Source: an uncultured Gemmatimonadota bacterium
GTDB taxonomy: Bacteria > Gemmatimonadota > Gemmatimonadetes > Gemmatimonadales > Gemmatimonadaceae
Assembly: GCA_903910555.1 (NCBI GenBank)
Contig: CAIVZZ010000013.1
Span: forward strand, 1-64,000
DNA: 64,000 nucleotides
Direction: 5' to 3'
Under the pieces are notes generated by a model that was not told where the DNA came from, searched no databases, and worked only from the letters and a program-made list of their open reading frames with translations. The translations under genes and the position numbers were made by a program. Of the stretch, positions 24,499 through 35,802 are shown in pieces (the first letter of the stretch is position 1; each line of letters starts with the position of its first letter).

Positions 24499-25400
24499 TG
24501 GTTCTCGGATGGCACACTCAATGTCGCTAGGCCCTGGGCCAGGGAGATCTTCGATTCCCAGCCGGGGAGAACTGTGCCTTGAGTCCAATGCTCCAGAACT
24601 TCGCGGGCTCGATATGGCCGCGCGCCCCAGCGAGCGGCGAGCGGCGTGCCGCGCGCTGTTTCCCAGATCGAGAATAGATCCTTTACGGCCACCGGCTCGT
24701 TGGAGCGGACGGCGAAGATGTCATGCGTCGCACTGCTGTTCGCGAGAAGTCTGCGCGCGGCGACGATAAATGCGTTCACGGCATCGTCCACGTGCACGAA
24801 GTTCAGCGGCAGATCGCCGCTCACCATCGAGAGTTCGCGCTTGTTCTGCTCGGCCTCTGCCATGATCGGGATCAGTTTTCGTCGTGTGTCGCCGGGGCCG
24901 TAGGTATCCGAGAGTTCAAGGGTGATCGCCTGAAATCTGCTGGCGTCGACGTAAAACTGGAGAAGATCGGCAAACGCTTTCTTCGTGGCCGCGTACAAAC
25001 TCACCGGCGAATACTCGGCGTTTTTGAAATGCTGCCACGCTGAGCCGGCATTCACGATCCGCTTCGCGCCAGCGGCACTCATCCCCTCGAGCAACTGCGC
25101 GCCAAACACAATGTTGTCCCGCACGAGCGGCTCTACATCGGACGCGTGATGCTCTGCCACAAAGCACGCGGCGAGATGAAATACGACGGTCGGACGCGAG
25201 AGTGCGACGATGCGCGCCAGTGACTCCGTCGAACCATCGTGATAGTGGGCATCGCAGATGCCGGCGAGCGCGCGAACGACAGGATCGCCCGGCGGCCGCC
25301 GAACGACGCCATGCACTTCCCATCCCTCTGCAGCGAGCCTGCGCGCGAGACGGCCACCAACGAACCCGGTGGCGCCCGTGATCAGCGCGCGTTCAGCCAC
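24495..25400 (-). CDS. NAD-dependent epimerase/dehydratase (extended SDR)
   Basis: The 301-residue protein has an N-terminal Rossmann motif ITGATGFVGGRLARRLAAEG, and NAGSAWQHFKNAEYSPVSLYAATKKAFADLL carries the YxxxK catalytic pair with an upstream Ser. The C-terminal half is variable (VDDAVNAFIVAARRLL marks the usual cofactor-binding helix). Likely a nucleotide-sugar 4-epimerase, 4,6-dehydratase or reductase. Placed in an operon with gmhA and a short-chain reductase, it may contribute to LPS or glycan sugar synthesis. The exact substrate cannot be inferred. Confidence 0.85.
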   Translation of the reverse strand: MAERALITGATGFVGGRLARRLAAEGWEVHGVVRRPPGDPVVRALAGICDAHYHDGSTESLARIVALSRPTVVFHLAACFVAEHHASDVEPLVRDNIVFGAQLLEGMSAAGAKRIVNAGSAWQHFKNAEYSPVSLYAATKKAFADLLQFYVDASRFQAITLELSDTYGPGDTRRKLIPIMAEAEQNKRELSMVSGDLPLNFVHVDDAVNAFIVAARRLLANSSATHDIFAVRSNEPVAVKDLFSIWETARGTPLAARWGARPYRAREVLEHWTQGTVLPGWESKISLAQGLATLSVPSENQ

Positions 25401-25422
25401 GGCTAACCACCCTCAACCACGC

Positions 25423-26202
25423 TCAACCACAGAGCACGCTGCCGCCGTTCACATTGACAATTTCGCCCGTGATGTGGCGCGCGCCGTCAAAGCAGAGCGA
25501 GACAATCGGAAACGCAACGTCGTGCGCGCTCGCAATGCGGCCGACCGGAATCCGCTTCGCAATGCGTTCCTTGCCACCGTTCTCGAAGGGCTCGGCGCAC
25601 ATTTCGGTATCGACCCACCCCGGCGCCACGGCATTCACCGTCACGCCATTCGGCGCAAGTTCCACTGCCATCGACTTCACAAACGCGATCATCGCGCCCT
25701 TCGATGCGCCGTAGTCAGCATGCATTGCTTCGCCGCGCTGACCAGCGGTGCTCGCGACGAGAACGATGCGGCCGGAACTATTCCCGCTCATCGCGCGCGC
25801 TGCGGCGCGCGCGACGTAAAACATGGCGTCGACGTTCTGGCGCATGGTGTGCGCCCATCGATCGTCGGCGAGCGCGGAGACGGGAGCTTCTTCGACTGGC
25901 CAGACGCCGGCTGAGTGGACGCAGATGTCGAGCCCGCCGAACTCCTTTACGGCGTGGGCGATAAGGCTCTGTGCACCAACCGAAGTGCTGACGTCAGACG
26001 ATAGCTGTGTGCTGTTGGTTCCGAGTTTACGACATTCGGCGGCTAGTGCTTCGGCGTCCTTCGCGCGGGAGTGATAGCCGATGCAGACATCGGCGCCGGC
26101 GCGCGCGAGGAGCAGCGAGACTGCGCCGCCAATGCCGCGCGATCCACCGGTAACAACGGCGCGGCGGCCTTTCAGGCTGAAGGGTTCTAGTATTGGCGTC
26201 AC
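25423..26202 (-). CDS. Short-chain dehydrogenase/reductase (FabG-like)
   Basis: The 259-residue classical SDR has TGGSRGIGGAVSLLLARAG (cofactor motif), HSAGVWP (the NAG-like motif), IVLVASTAGQRGEAMHADYGASKGAMIAFVKSMAVEL (catalytic Ser, Tyr and Lys) and NAVAPGWVDTEM. The C-terminus GARHITGEIVNVNGGSVLCG is typical of FabG-like enzymes. It reduces or oxidises a keto/hydroxy group with NAD(P)H. Its location between gmhA (4 bp) and an epimerase gene suggests a role in sugar metabolism rather than housekeeping fatty-acid synthesis, but this is inference. Confidence 0.88.
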   Translation of the reverse strand: MTPILEPFSLKGRRAVVTGGSRGIGGAVSLLLARAGADVCIGYHSRAKDAEALAAECRKLGTNSTQLSSDVSTSVGAQSLIAHAVKEFGGLDICVHSAGVWPVEEAPVSALADDRWAHTMRQNVDAMFYVARAAARAMSGNSSGRIVLVASTAGQRGEAMHADYGASKGAMIAFVKSMAVELAPNGVTVNAVAPGWVDTEMCAEPFENGGKERIAKRIPVGRIASAHDVAFPIVSLCFDGARHITGEIVNVNGGSVLCG

Positions 26203-26206
26203 GCGA

Positions 26207-26824
26207 TCAACCCGCGATCTCGTCGTCGATCATTTCACAGATCGAATGCTGGATATTCAATTGGATCTCCTGTGCGCGGTCGGTGCGATCGGTCGGCACG
26301 ATGATGCAGTGATCGACCAGCGTCGCGAGCGCCCCACCGCCTTTCGCGCTGAGCGCCAGCGTGGAAACTCCTTTTTTCCGGGCGGCATCGGCGGCCTGAA
26401 TGAGATTCGCGGAGTTGCCGCTCGTGGTGTGCAGGATGAGCAGGTCGCCCGGACGGCAGAGCGCTTCGACTTGCCGCGAGAAGATCTGATCGAACGAGAA
26501 ATCGTTGCCGATAGCGGTGAGTGCGCTCGTGTCGGTCGTGAGCGCGATCGCGCCAATAGCGCGGCGCGCCTTTTTGTAGCGCACGACGTATTCCGTGGCC
26601 ATGTGCTGCGCATCGGCTGCGCTCCCGCCGTTGCCGCAGAAGAACAGCGTGCCGCCGCGTTTCACCGTCGCGCGGATCATCTCGGCCGCTTGCGCAATCG
26701 CGGGGCCGAGCGAGTCGGCTGCAGCAGTCGCGGCGGCCGCCATATCGCGCAGATGTGCGACGAACCGGGGATCGTCGAAGTAGGTCGGATTATCGGATGA
26801 CTTGCCGTTCGGGTTTTTGCTCAT
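26207..26824 (-). CDS. gmhA: Sedoheptulose-7-phosphate isomerase (GmhA)
   Basis: The 205-residue SIS-domain protein has the GmhA signature GTLFFCGNGGSAADAQHMATEYV, then ALTTDTSALTAIGNDFSFDQIFSRQVEAL and LILHTTSGNSANLIQAADAARKKGV. QEIQLNIQHSICEMIDDEI is the C-terminal helix with the conserved His. It converts sedoheptulose 7-phosphate to D-glycero-D-manno-heptose 7-phosphate, the first step of ADP-heptose synthesis for LPS core. It overlaps the upstream small ORF by 4 nt. Fits with the heptosyltransferase-like gene at 30247-31443. Confidence 0.93.
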   Translation of the reverse strand: MSKNPNGKSSDNPTYFDDPRFVAHLRDMAAAATAAADSLGPAIAQAAEMIRATVKRGGTLFFCGNGGSAADAQHMATEYVVRYKKARRAIGAIALTTDTSALTAIGNDFSFDQIFSRQVEALCRPGDLLILHTTSGNSANLIQAADAARKKGVSTLALSAKGGGALATLVDHCIIVPTDRTDRAQEIQLNIQHSICEMIDDEIAG

Positions 26825-27146
26825 GCGAACTCCGCGGCGATCGCCGCAATCCCCATGGTGGCCCGCTCCGCGCGATTCGCGATGCTCGCGGGATCGTCGG
26901 CGGCGGCTTCAAATGCCCAGGTCACGCACGCATCCGCCGCGAGGAGATGGAGTGCATTCGCCCGATTTGTTCGAGCTTGTGCGCCGCCCTCGAGCACACG
27001 GCGCAGCAGTGCTTCCGATGCCTCAATCAGTGCATCAACTCGCGACAACTGCTCCCACTCCGGATGCGCTTCAAGCAGCTCACGCGCGCACGTCGTCAGC
27101 GCCGGCGGCGCCTCTGCATCGCGCGACGAGAGCCACTCGGCGTGGT

Positions 27147-27150
<4 letters not shown>
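26821..27150 (-). CDS. Small hypothetical protein between alaS and gmhA
   Basis: The 109-residue, mostly helical, Ala/Glu-rich cytoplasmic protein (TTCARELLEAHPEWEQLSRVDALIEASEALLRRVLEG) has no recognised family. It overlaps alaS at its start and gmhA at its end, each by 4 nt, which supports it as a translated gene rather than a spurious frame. No catalytic motif is visible. Confidence 0.65.
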
Positions 27151-29891
<2,741 letters not shown>

Positions 29892-29961
29892 GACGATAAA
29901 GCTAACTATCGCAGAGCTTTAACAGAACAGGAGATCCGTACAATCCTCGTTATCCGGCCGG

Positions 29962-30120
29962 TCCCATTGCAATCGGGTTCGCTACCGGTCGGTCGCGGAC
30001 ATGTCGCCGCGGTTGACCCTCGCAATTGGGTTCGGCACCGGTCGGCCGGGACATGTCGCCGCGGTTGGCCCGCGCAATTGGGTTCGGCACCGGTCGGTCG
30101 CGGACATGTCGCCCCGGTTG
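29962..30120. repeat. Three tandem repeats of about 53 bp upstream of alaS
   Basis: Units beginning near 29970, 30021 and 30074 share the order GCAATTGGGTTCGGCACCGG, TCGGTCGCG, GACATGTCGCC and GCGGTTGACCC. Each carries the 8-bp palindrome GACATGTC (29998-30005, 30050-30057, 30103-30110), and a fourth GACATGTC lies at 30175-30182 outside the repeat. The block occupies most of the 355-bp space between the glycosyltransferase gene and alaS, both on the minus strand. No gene is seen in this space. CGCACGCG/CGCGTGC at about 30129-30152 forms an additional hairpin. Confidence 0.85.
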
Positions 30121-30246
30121 ACCCTCTCGCACGCGGAAACTTTCACGCGTGCTGCGGCCGGGCGCGCCCGGAGCGACATGTCCGCTCCCTCCCTGCATCG
30201 AATTGCTCGGGGGGTGGGATGACCGGATAAATGATTCCGTTCGACC

Positions 30247-31443
30247 TCACCTGCGCTGCGGTCCGGTTGATGTGGCGCGACATGCGGGGATGGCGTCCGC
30301 AAACCGGATGACGCTCGCGATCACATCGGCGGGGGCGTGCTGCATGCAGGTCATCGCGGGGCACCCGTAGATGCAGCGGGCGCAGGGGACGTCGATCAGA
30401 CTGAAGGCATTGGGGACGCCGTATGGTGTGAACTGGCGGTAGTCGTAGATCTGGCTGAAGAGTACGTACGTCGGCGTGCCGGTGGCGCTGGCGATGTGCA
30501 TGGCGCCGGATTCGGTCGTGACGAGGAGCGCCGCGCGTCCGACGATCGCCGCGAAACCTGCGAGAGTGGTCTCGCCGACAGTATTGATCATTGGCGATTT
30601 GACCTGCGCGACCAGCTCGGCCGCGCGCGCGCGCGCGTCGGGGACGCCGGTGAGTACGAACTGAGCGGCTGGATAGTGTTCGGCGAGCGCGTCGATCACA
30701 GCGGCCCAGCGATCGAGCGGCCATTCTTTTCGGCGTTCGGAGCTGAAGGGCGCAATCGCGATGATTGGCGTGGGGATGGCTTCGAGTCGCGAGCGGAACG
30801 CGGGGTCAGTTGACGCGGGCGGAGGTGTGAAGCGCAGCCTCAGTGCGGTTGCGCCGGCATTTGAGTTCGCGCCGATGCCGGTGGGCGTGAGCGCGCGCAG
30901 AGCGTCGGCCAGGTGAGCACCAGATTCGAACGGAACCGCGACATCATAGAATGCGCGGCTAAACGGAAAATCGAAGCCGCGCGTGGCGCGGGCGCCGATC
31001 ATTGAGAGCAGCGCAGCGGAGAATGGTTGGTCCATCATCCAGCTGTTGATCGCGAGGTCATATCCGGCGCTTCGATGCTGGCGCACGAACCGCCAGGTTG
31101 CCACGAGGTGTTTCCAACGCGGCGCATGACGATGGTCGTCGGCCGGATCGGCCCAGAACGCGTCGTATGTCGCGATCTCGTCGATGTCGCCGTTCCCCTC
31201 GAGCGCCGCGCGTGCGTGCGGCGGCACGACGACAGTGATGCGCGCGCCCGCAGGAAGCGTCGCGCGTAACTGCGCGAGAAGCGGCGTCGCGAGCAGCACG
31301 TCGCCCACGAGCCCGAGATGCATCACCAGCACGCGGCGGCACTCGGCGATCGGCGGCGGTACGCGACGCCGGCGCAGCCGCGCGAGCGCCGCAAGCAGCG
31401 GATAAATCGTGCGCTTGAGACCAGCTCGGCCAGTCATCGACAA
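30247..31443 (-). CDS. Glycosyltransferase family 9 (heptosyltransferase-like)
   Basis: The 398-residue GT-B enzyme has VLVMHLGLVGDVLLATPLLAQLRATLP (acceptor-domain start), IAIAPFSSERRKEWPLDRWAAVIDAL (donor-binding loop) and LVTTESGAMHIASATGTPTYVLF (ADP-sugar site), a pattern shared with WaaC/WaaF. The C-terminal PCARCIYGCPAMTCMQ Cys cluster is also found in LPS heptosyltransferases. It likely transfers heptose to LPS core or a related glycan. A basic N-terminal extension of about 35 residues precedes the fold. It is separated from alaS by the tandem repeat block. Confidence 0.88.
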   Translation of the reverse strand: MSMTGRAGLKRTIYPLLAALARLRRRRVPPPIAECRRVLVMHLGLVGDVLLATPLLAQLRATLPAGARITVVVPPHARAALEGNGDIDEIATYDAFWADPADDHRHAPRWKHLVATWRFVRQHRSAGYDLAINSWMMDQPFSAALLSMIGARATRGFDFPFSRAFYDVAVPFESGAHLADALRALTPTGIGANSNAGATALRLRFTPPPASTDPAFRSRLEAIPTPIIAIAPFSSERRKEWPLDRWAAVIDALAEHYPAAQFVLTGVPDARARAAELVAQVKSPMINTVGETTLAGFAAIVGRAALLVTTESGAMHIASATGTPTYVLFSQIYDYRQFTPYGVPNAFSLIDVPCARCIYGCPAMTCMQHAPADVIASVIRFADAIPACRATSTGPQRR

Positions 31444-31482
31444 AAAATTACGGCGGGAGAGTTCACCACGCCGGAAAAGATA

Positions 31483-31956
31483 TCACTCGGCGAGTTGCGA
31501 GGTTCGAGTGAGCTTGTAGACCGCGTCGCGTACAAGTGCGGAGGGATAGCCTTTGCGCGCGAGGAAGCCGTAGAGCCGACGCTTCTGCACCTCTGGCTCG
31601 AGCTTCGCGAGCGAGCGGAATTTCTTCGCAGCGGCGGACTCGACCATCGCGCGTTCGTCGAAGCCCTCGTCGGACATGACTTCATTGATCGCCGCATCGA
31701 CGAGATCACGGGCGATTCCACGCTTCGCGAGCTCGAGCTGAATGCGAAGGCGCGACTGGCCGCGATTCAGTGCCCTGCTCCGCGTGAAGAGCAAAGCGAA
31801 CTGCGCATCGTTCAATAGTCCACGAGCGGTCAACTTCTCGATTGCCGCCGCCACATCCTCAGGCGTGTACTCACGATCGAGCAGCCATCGCGTGAGGCCT
31901 TTCGTCGACTTTGGCGCGCGCGCCAGACATTCGATAGCCCTGTTGTATGCAGTCAT
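31483..31956 (-). CDS. recX: Regulatory protein RecX
   Basis: The 157-residue all-helical protein is made of three-helix RecX repeats: YNRAIECLARAPKSTKGLTRWLLDREY, IEKLTARGLLNDAQFALLFTRSR with RGQSRLRIQLELAKRGI, and RRLYGFLARKGYPSALVRDAVYKL. RecX binds RecA filaments and limits their activity. It lies downstream of recA on the same strand, with 242 bp between the genes occupied by two hairpin elements that may separate or attenuate recX expression. Confidence 0.9.
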   Translation of the reverse strand: MTAYNRAIECLARAPKSTKGLTRWLLDREYTPEDVAAAIEKLTARGLLNDAQFALLFTRSRALNRGQSRLRIQLELAKRGIARDLVDAAINEVMSDEGFDERAMVESAAAKKFRSLAKLEPEVQKRRLYGFLARKGYPSALVRDAVYKLTRTSQLAE

Positions 31957-31984
31957 CTAACCCCCGCACCAACCGTGGCAGGGA

Positions 31985-32068
31985 GGGATCGACCCAATCG
32001 ATCTCGACGATCGGGCCGGACTGAGCGAAGCGAGGGAGACGATCGGAGGGATCGATTGGGTCGATCCC
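31985..32068. repeat. Inverted repeat in the recA-recX spacer
   Basis: A perfect 19-bp inverted repeat, GGGATCGACCCAATCGATC at 31985-32003 against 32050-32068. The 46-bp interior itself contains smaller inverted words (CGATCGG twice). It lies just upstream of recX on the recA transcript. Confidence 0.85.
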
Positions 32069-32096
32069 GACCGACGAAACGTAAGGTTAAATGAAA

Positions 32097-32164
32097 CCGG
32101 GTGGAGAGATTGGATGATTTGGAGGATTCCGGGCCTCCGCCACAATCCAAGCTCGTCCACCCGG
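32097..32164. terminator. Nested hairpin downstream of recA
   Basis: Three nested stems: CCGGGTGGA (32097-32105) with TCCACCCGG (32156-32164), TTGGAT with ATCCAA, and GGAGG with CCTCC around an 8-nt loop. It begins 35 bp after the recA stop on the minus strand. No T-tract is seen, so it may act as an attenuator or an RNA 3'-end stabiliser rather than a simple intrinsic terminator. Confidence 0.55.
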
Positions 32165-32198
32165 CCCCGAAACCATCGGTAAGCACGTACTGCTCTTC

Positions 32199-33245
32199 CT
32201 ATTCTTCCGCGGCCTCGGCGTCAGCCACCTGTGCGACTTTGTTGATGCCGAGCACGCCTTTGACCTTCTCTTCGATCTCCGCCATGATGGCCGGGTTGTC
32301 CTTCAGGAACATCTTCGCGTTCTCACGTCCCTGCCCGATCCGCTGGGTGTTGTAGCTATACCACGCACCCGACTTCTCGATGATCCCGCTCTCCGAACCG
32401 ATATCAACCAGCAGCGACGCGTGCGAAATGCCTTCAGCGTACATGATGTCGAACTCGGCCTGCTTGAACGGCGGCGCAACCTTGTTCTTTACCACTTTCA
32501 CGCGGACGTGCGAACCGATCACGTCTTCCTTTTCCTTCACCGGGCCGATGCGACGAATGTCGAGTCGCAGCGAAGCGTAGAACTTCAGCGCCTTTCCACC
32601 CGTGGTCGTTTCCGGATTTCCGAACATCACACCGATCTTCTCGCGCAGCTGATTGATGAAGATCACCGAGGTGTTAGACCTCGCGATTGCACCAGTCAGT
32701 TTCCTCAGCGCCTGACTCATGAGGCGGGCCTGAAGCCCCATGTGCGAGTCGCCCATCTCACCCTCGATTTCCGCCTTGGGCACCAGCGCGGCCACCGAGT
32801 CGATCACGATCACATCAACTGCGCCGGACCGAACCAGAACTTCGCAGATCTCCATCGCCTGTTCGCCCGTGTCGGGCTGCGAAACGAGGAGCTTGTCGAT
32901 GTCCACGCCCAGCCGAGCGGCGTAGTCCGTATCCAAAGCATGCTCGGCGTCGATAAAAGCCGCCGTCCCACCAGCCCTCTGAGCATTCGCCACGACATGC
33001 AAGCACAACGTGGTCTTGCCCGAACTTTCCGGTCCGTAGATCTCGGTGACGCGACCGCGAGGAATTCCTCCTACCCCGATTGCCGCATCCAGGTTGATCG
33101 CACCTGTCGGAATGCACTCCACCCGCATCTTCGGAGCATCCGCACCCATCTTCATGATCGCGCCTTTACCAAACGACTTTTCGATCTGCGCGATCGCGAG
33201 GCTCAATGCTTTTTTCTTTTCATCCTGCGCAGCTGAGACGGCCAT
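32199..33245 (-). CDS. recA: Recombinase RecA
   Basis: The 348-residue protein starts at an ATG with a GAGG Shine-Dalgarno-like sequence. It contains [23 protein letters not shown], Walker [10 protein letters not shown] (about residues 67-75), [20 protein letters not shown] (Walker B region), [21 protein letters not shown] (L2 loop) and the acidic C-terminal tail ADAEAAEE. It catalyses strand exchange and stimulates LexA-type self-cleavage. A farther in-frame start at 33341 is unsupported by family alignment. RecX is next on the same strand. Confidence 0.98.
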   Translation of the reverse strand: MAVSAAQDEKKKALSLAIAQIEKSFGKGAIMKMGADAPKMRVECIPTGAINLDAAIGVGGIPRGRVTEIYGPESSGKTTLCLHVVANAQRAGGTAAFIDAEHALDTDYAARLGVDIDKLLVSQPDTGEQAMEICEVLVRSGAVDVIVIDSVAALVPKAEIEGEMGDSHMGLQARLMSQALRKLTGAIARSNTSVIFINQLREKIGVMFGNPETTTGGKALKFYASLRLDIRRIGPVKEKEDVIGSHVRVKVVKNKVAPPFKQAEFDIMYAEGISHASLLVDIGSESGIIEKSGAWYSYNTQRIGQGRENAKMFLKDNPAIMAEIEEKVKGVLGINKVAQVADAEAAEE

Positions 33246-33365
33246 CTTTGCCTCGAACAGTACGGGGGCGAATGGTGCGCCCGTGAGTGGAAATCTATCT
33301 GCGGGGAGAATGGGAAGTATCCCCGGAGAAAGAGCGGACAAAACGGTTACAAGCAGATACCGAAC

Positions 33366-33393
33366 ATAATACGAAGGGTACCAAAATCTGCAA
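33366..33393 (-). promoter_or_regulatory. Candidate recA promoter
   Basis: On the minus strand, TTGCAG (plus coordinates 33388-33393), a 16-bp spacer and TATTAT (33366-33371). The recA start is about 120 bp downstream. No E. coli-type (CTGT-N8-ACAG) or Bacillus-type (GAAC-N4-GTTC) SOS box is seen in the region. Confidence 0.45.
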
Positions 33394-33464
33394 GCCTATT
33401 TTTACGCGGATCGGATCGATCGATTGCGGCCAGAAGTTTAGATCACAAAACAAGTTGCGTATAG

Positions 33465-33484
33465 TTATCCACATCGAATGTGGA
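33465..33484. promoter_or_regulatory. DnaA-box-like site overlapping a small inverted repeat
   Basis: TTATCCACA at 33465-33473 matches the DnaA box consensus exactly. It overlaps the inverted repeat TCCACAT-CGA-ATGTGGA. It lies in the 287-bp gap between yraN and recA. A single site could occur by chance; no cluster or AT-rich unwinding element is present. Confidence 0.35.
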
Positions 33485-33532
33485 GTTGCGGTCCAAGCAA
33501 GCGCGCGGACAGATGAAAGAGGGGCGACATAA

Positions 33533-33916
33533 TCAGGCCATTTCGAAGGCCCCCGAGATATGCCTCACGAACACGCGCCGCTCCTTCATTAGAACTCCCA
33601 TCACGTCGAAGCGGTACGATTCCCCCGCCCGTCCGTGTCGATCAATCCATGTCTGAGCAGACTTCGTGAGCTCGCGTTGCTTGCGATGATTCACCGCTTC
33701 GACCGGATCGCCGAAGTCATCACCTGATCGCGCTTTCACTTCGACAAACGCGATCAGATCCTCTCGCTGCACGACGAGATCGATATCGCGCCGCCCGCTG
33801 CGAAAGCGGCGCGCAAGAATTCTCCAGCCGGCATGCTCGAGATAGCGGGCGGCGATGCGTTCGCCGAGTTCGCCAAAGGCGTTGGTTGTTTTGGTCACGC
33901 GAACATGGTACGGCAT
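33533..33916 (-). CDS. YraN/UPF0102 nuclease-fold protein
   Basis: The 127-residue protein has the endonuclease-like motif of UPF0102: ELGERIAARYLEHAGWRILARRFRSGRRDIDLVVQREDLIAFVEVKARSGDDFGDP, where RDIDLV and FVEVK carry the Asp, Glu and Lys of the restriction-endonuclease-type active site. The ATG at 33916 (MPYHVRVTK) was chosen over an upstream TTG at 33970 on codon preference. The family's physiological role is unknown. Confidence 0.88.
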   Translation of the reverse strand: MPYHVRVTKTTNAFGELGERIAARYLEHAGWRILARRFRSGRRDIDLVVQREDLIAFVEVKARSGDDFGDPVEAVNHRKQRELTKSAQTWIDRHGRAGESYRFDVMGVLMKERRVFVRHISGAFEMA

Positions 33917-33973
33917 CAACGCGAGAATACCGTCACCGAAATCACTGCGTGCGGGAGCAAAAAATTGCAAAGA

Positions 33974-34168
33974 GAACTACAGGTACGAAGCGAAGCATGA
34001 GGGGCGATTTGGCGAAGAGCGAAGGGCGAAGGCGCGTCGCCCACGCGCGTCGCCCTTCGCCCAATTGCCCCTCATACTTCGCTCGTCCCCGTAGTTCCCC
34101 TCGCCCTTCGCCAAATCGCCCCTCATACTTCGCTCGTCCCCGTAGTTCCCCTCGCCCTTCGCTGTTCA
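33974..34168. repeat. Palindrome plus two 51-bp tandem repeats upstream of the export gene
   Basis: Left arm 33974-34017 and right arm 34106-34148 are about 90 percent complementary by eye. The inner hairpin GCGAAGGGCGA (34019-34029) pairs with TCGCCCTTCGC (34050-34060). On the right side a 51-bp unit (CCCCTCATACTTCGCTCGTC and following) is repeated in tandem at 34067-34117 and 34118-34168. The element fills most of the 367-bp gap between the divergent yraN and SLBB genes, and no gene is seen in that gap. Confidence 0.85.
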
Positions 34169-34283
34169 GGGTGCGATAGTTCACCGGCCAACTATTTACG
34201 AGCAAACAGTTGTGACACCGGCGGGGCCGGATTGGTAGTTCAAACAGCGGCTGTCCCCACACCAGCGCACCCGAATTCACTGC

Positions 34284-35800
<1,517 letters not shown>

Positions 35801-35802
<2 letters not shown>

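Noticed and set aside
29962-30120. Possible CRISPR array
   Set aside because: Units are tandem and almost fully identical over 53 bp, with no unique spacers and no cas genes in the window.
29892-30246. T-box riboswitch upstream of alaS
   Set aside because: No T-box consensus or specifier stem was seen; the region is tandem repeats. T-box control would also be unexpected in this kind of organism.
33246-33532. Replication origin
   Set aside because: Only one DnaA box, with no cluster, no AT-rich unwinding region and no dnaA/dnaN neighbour.
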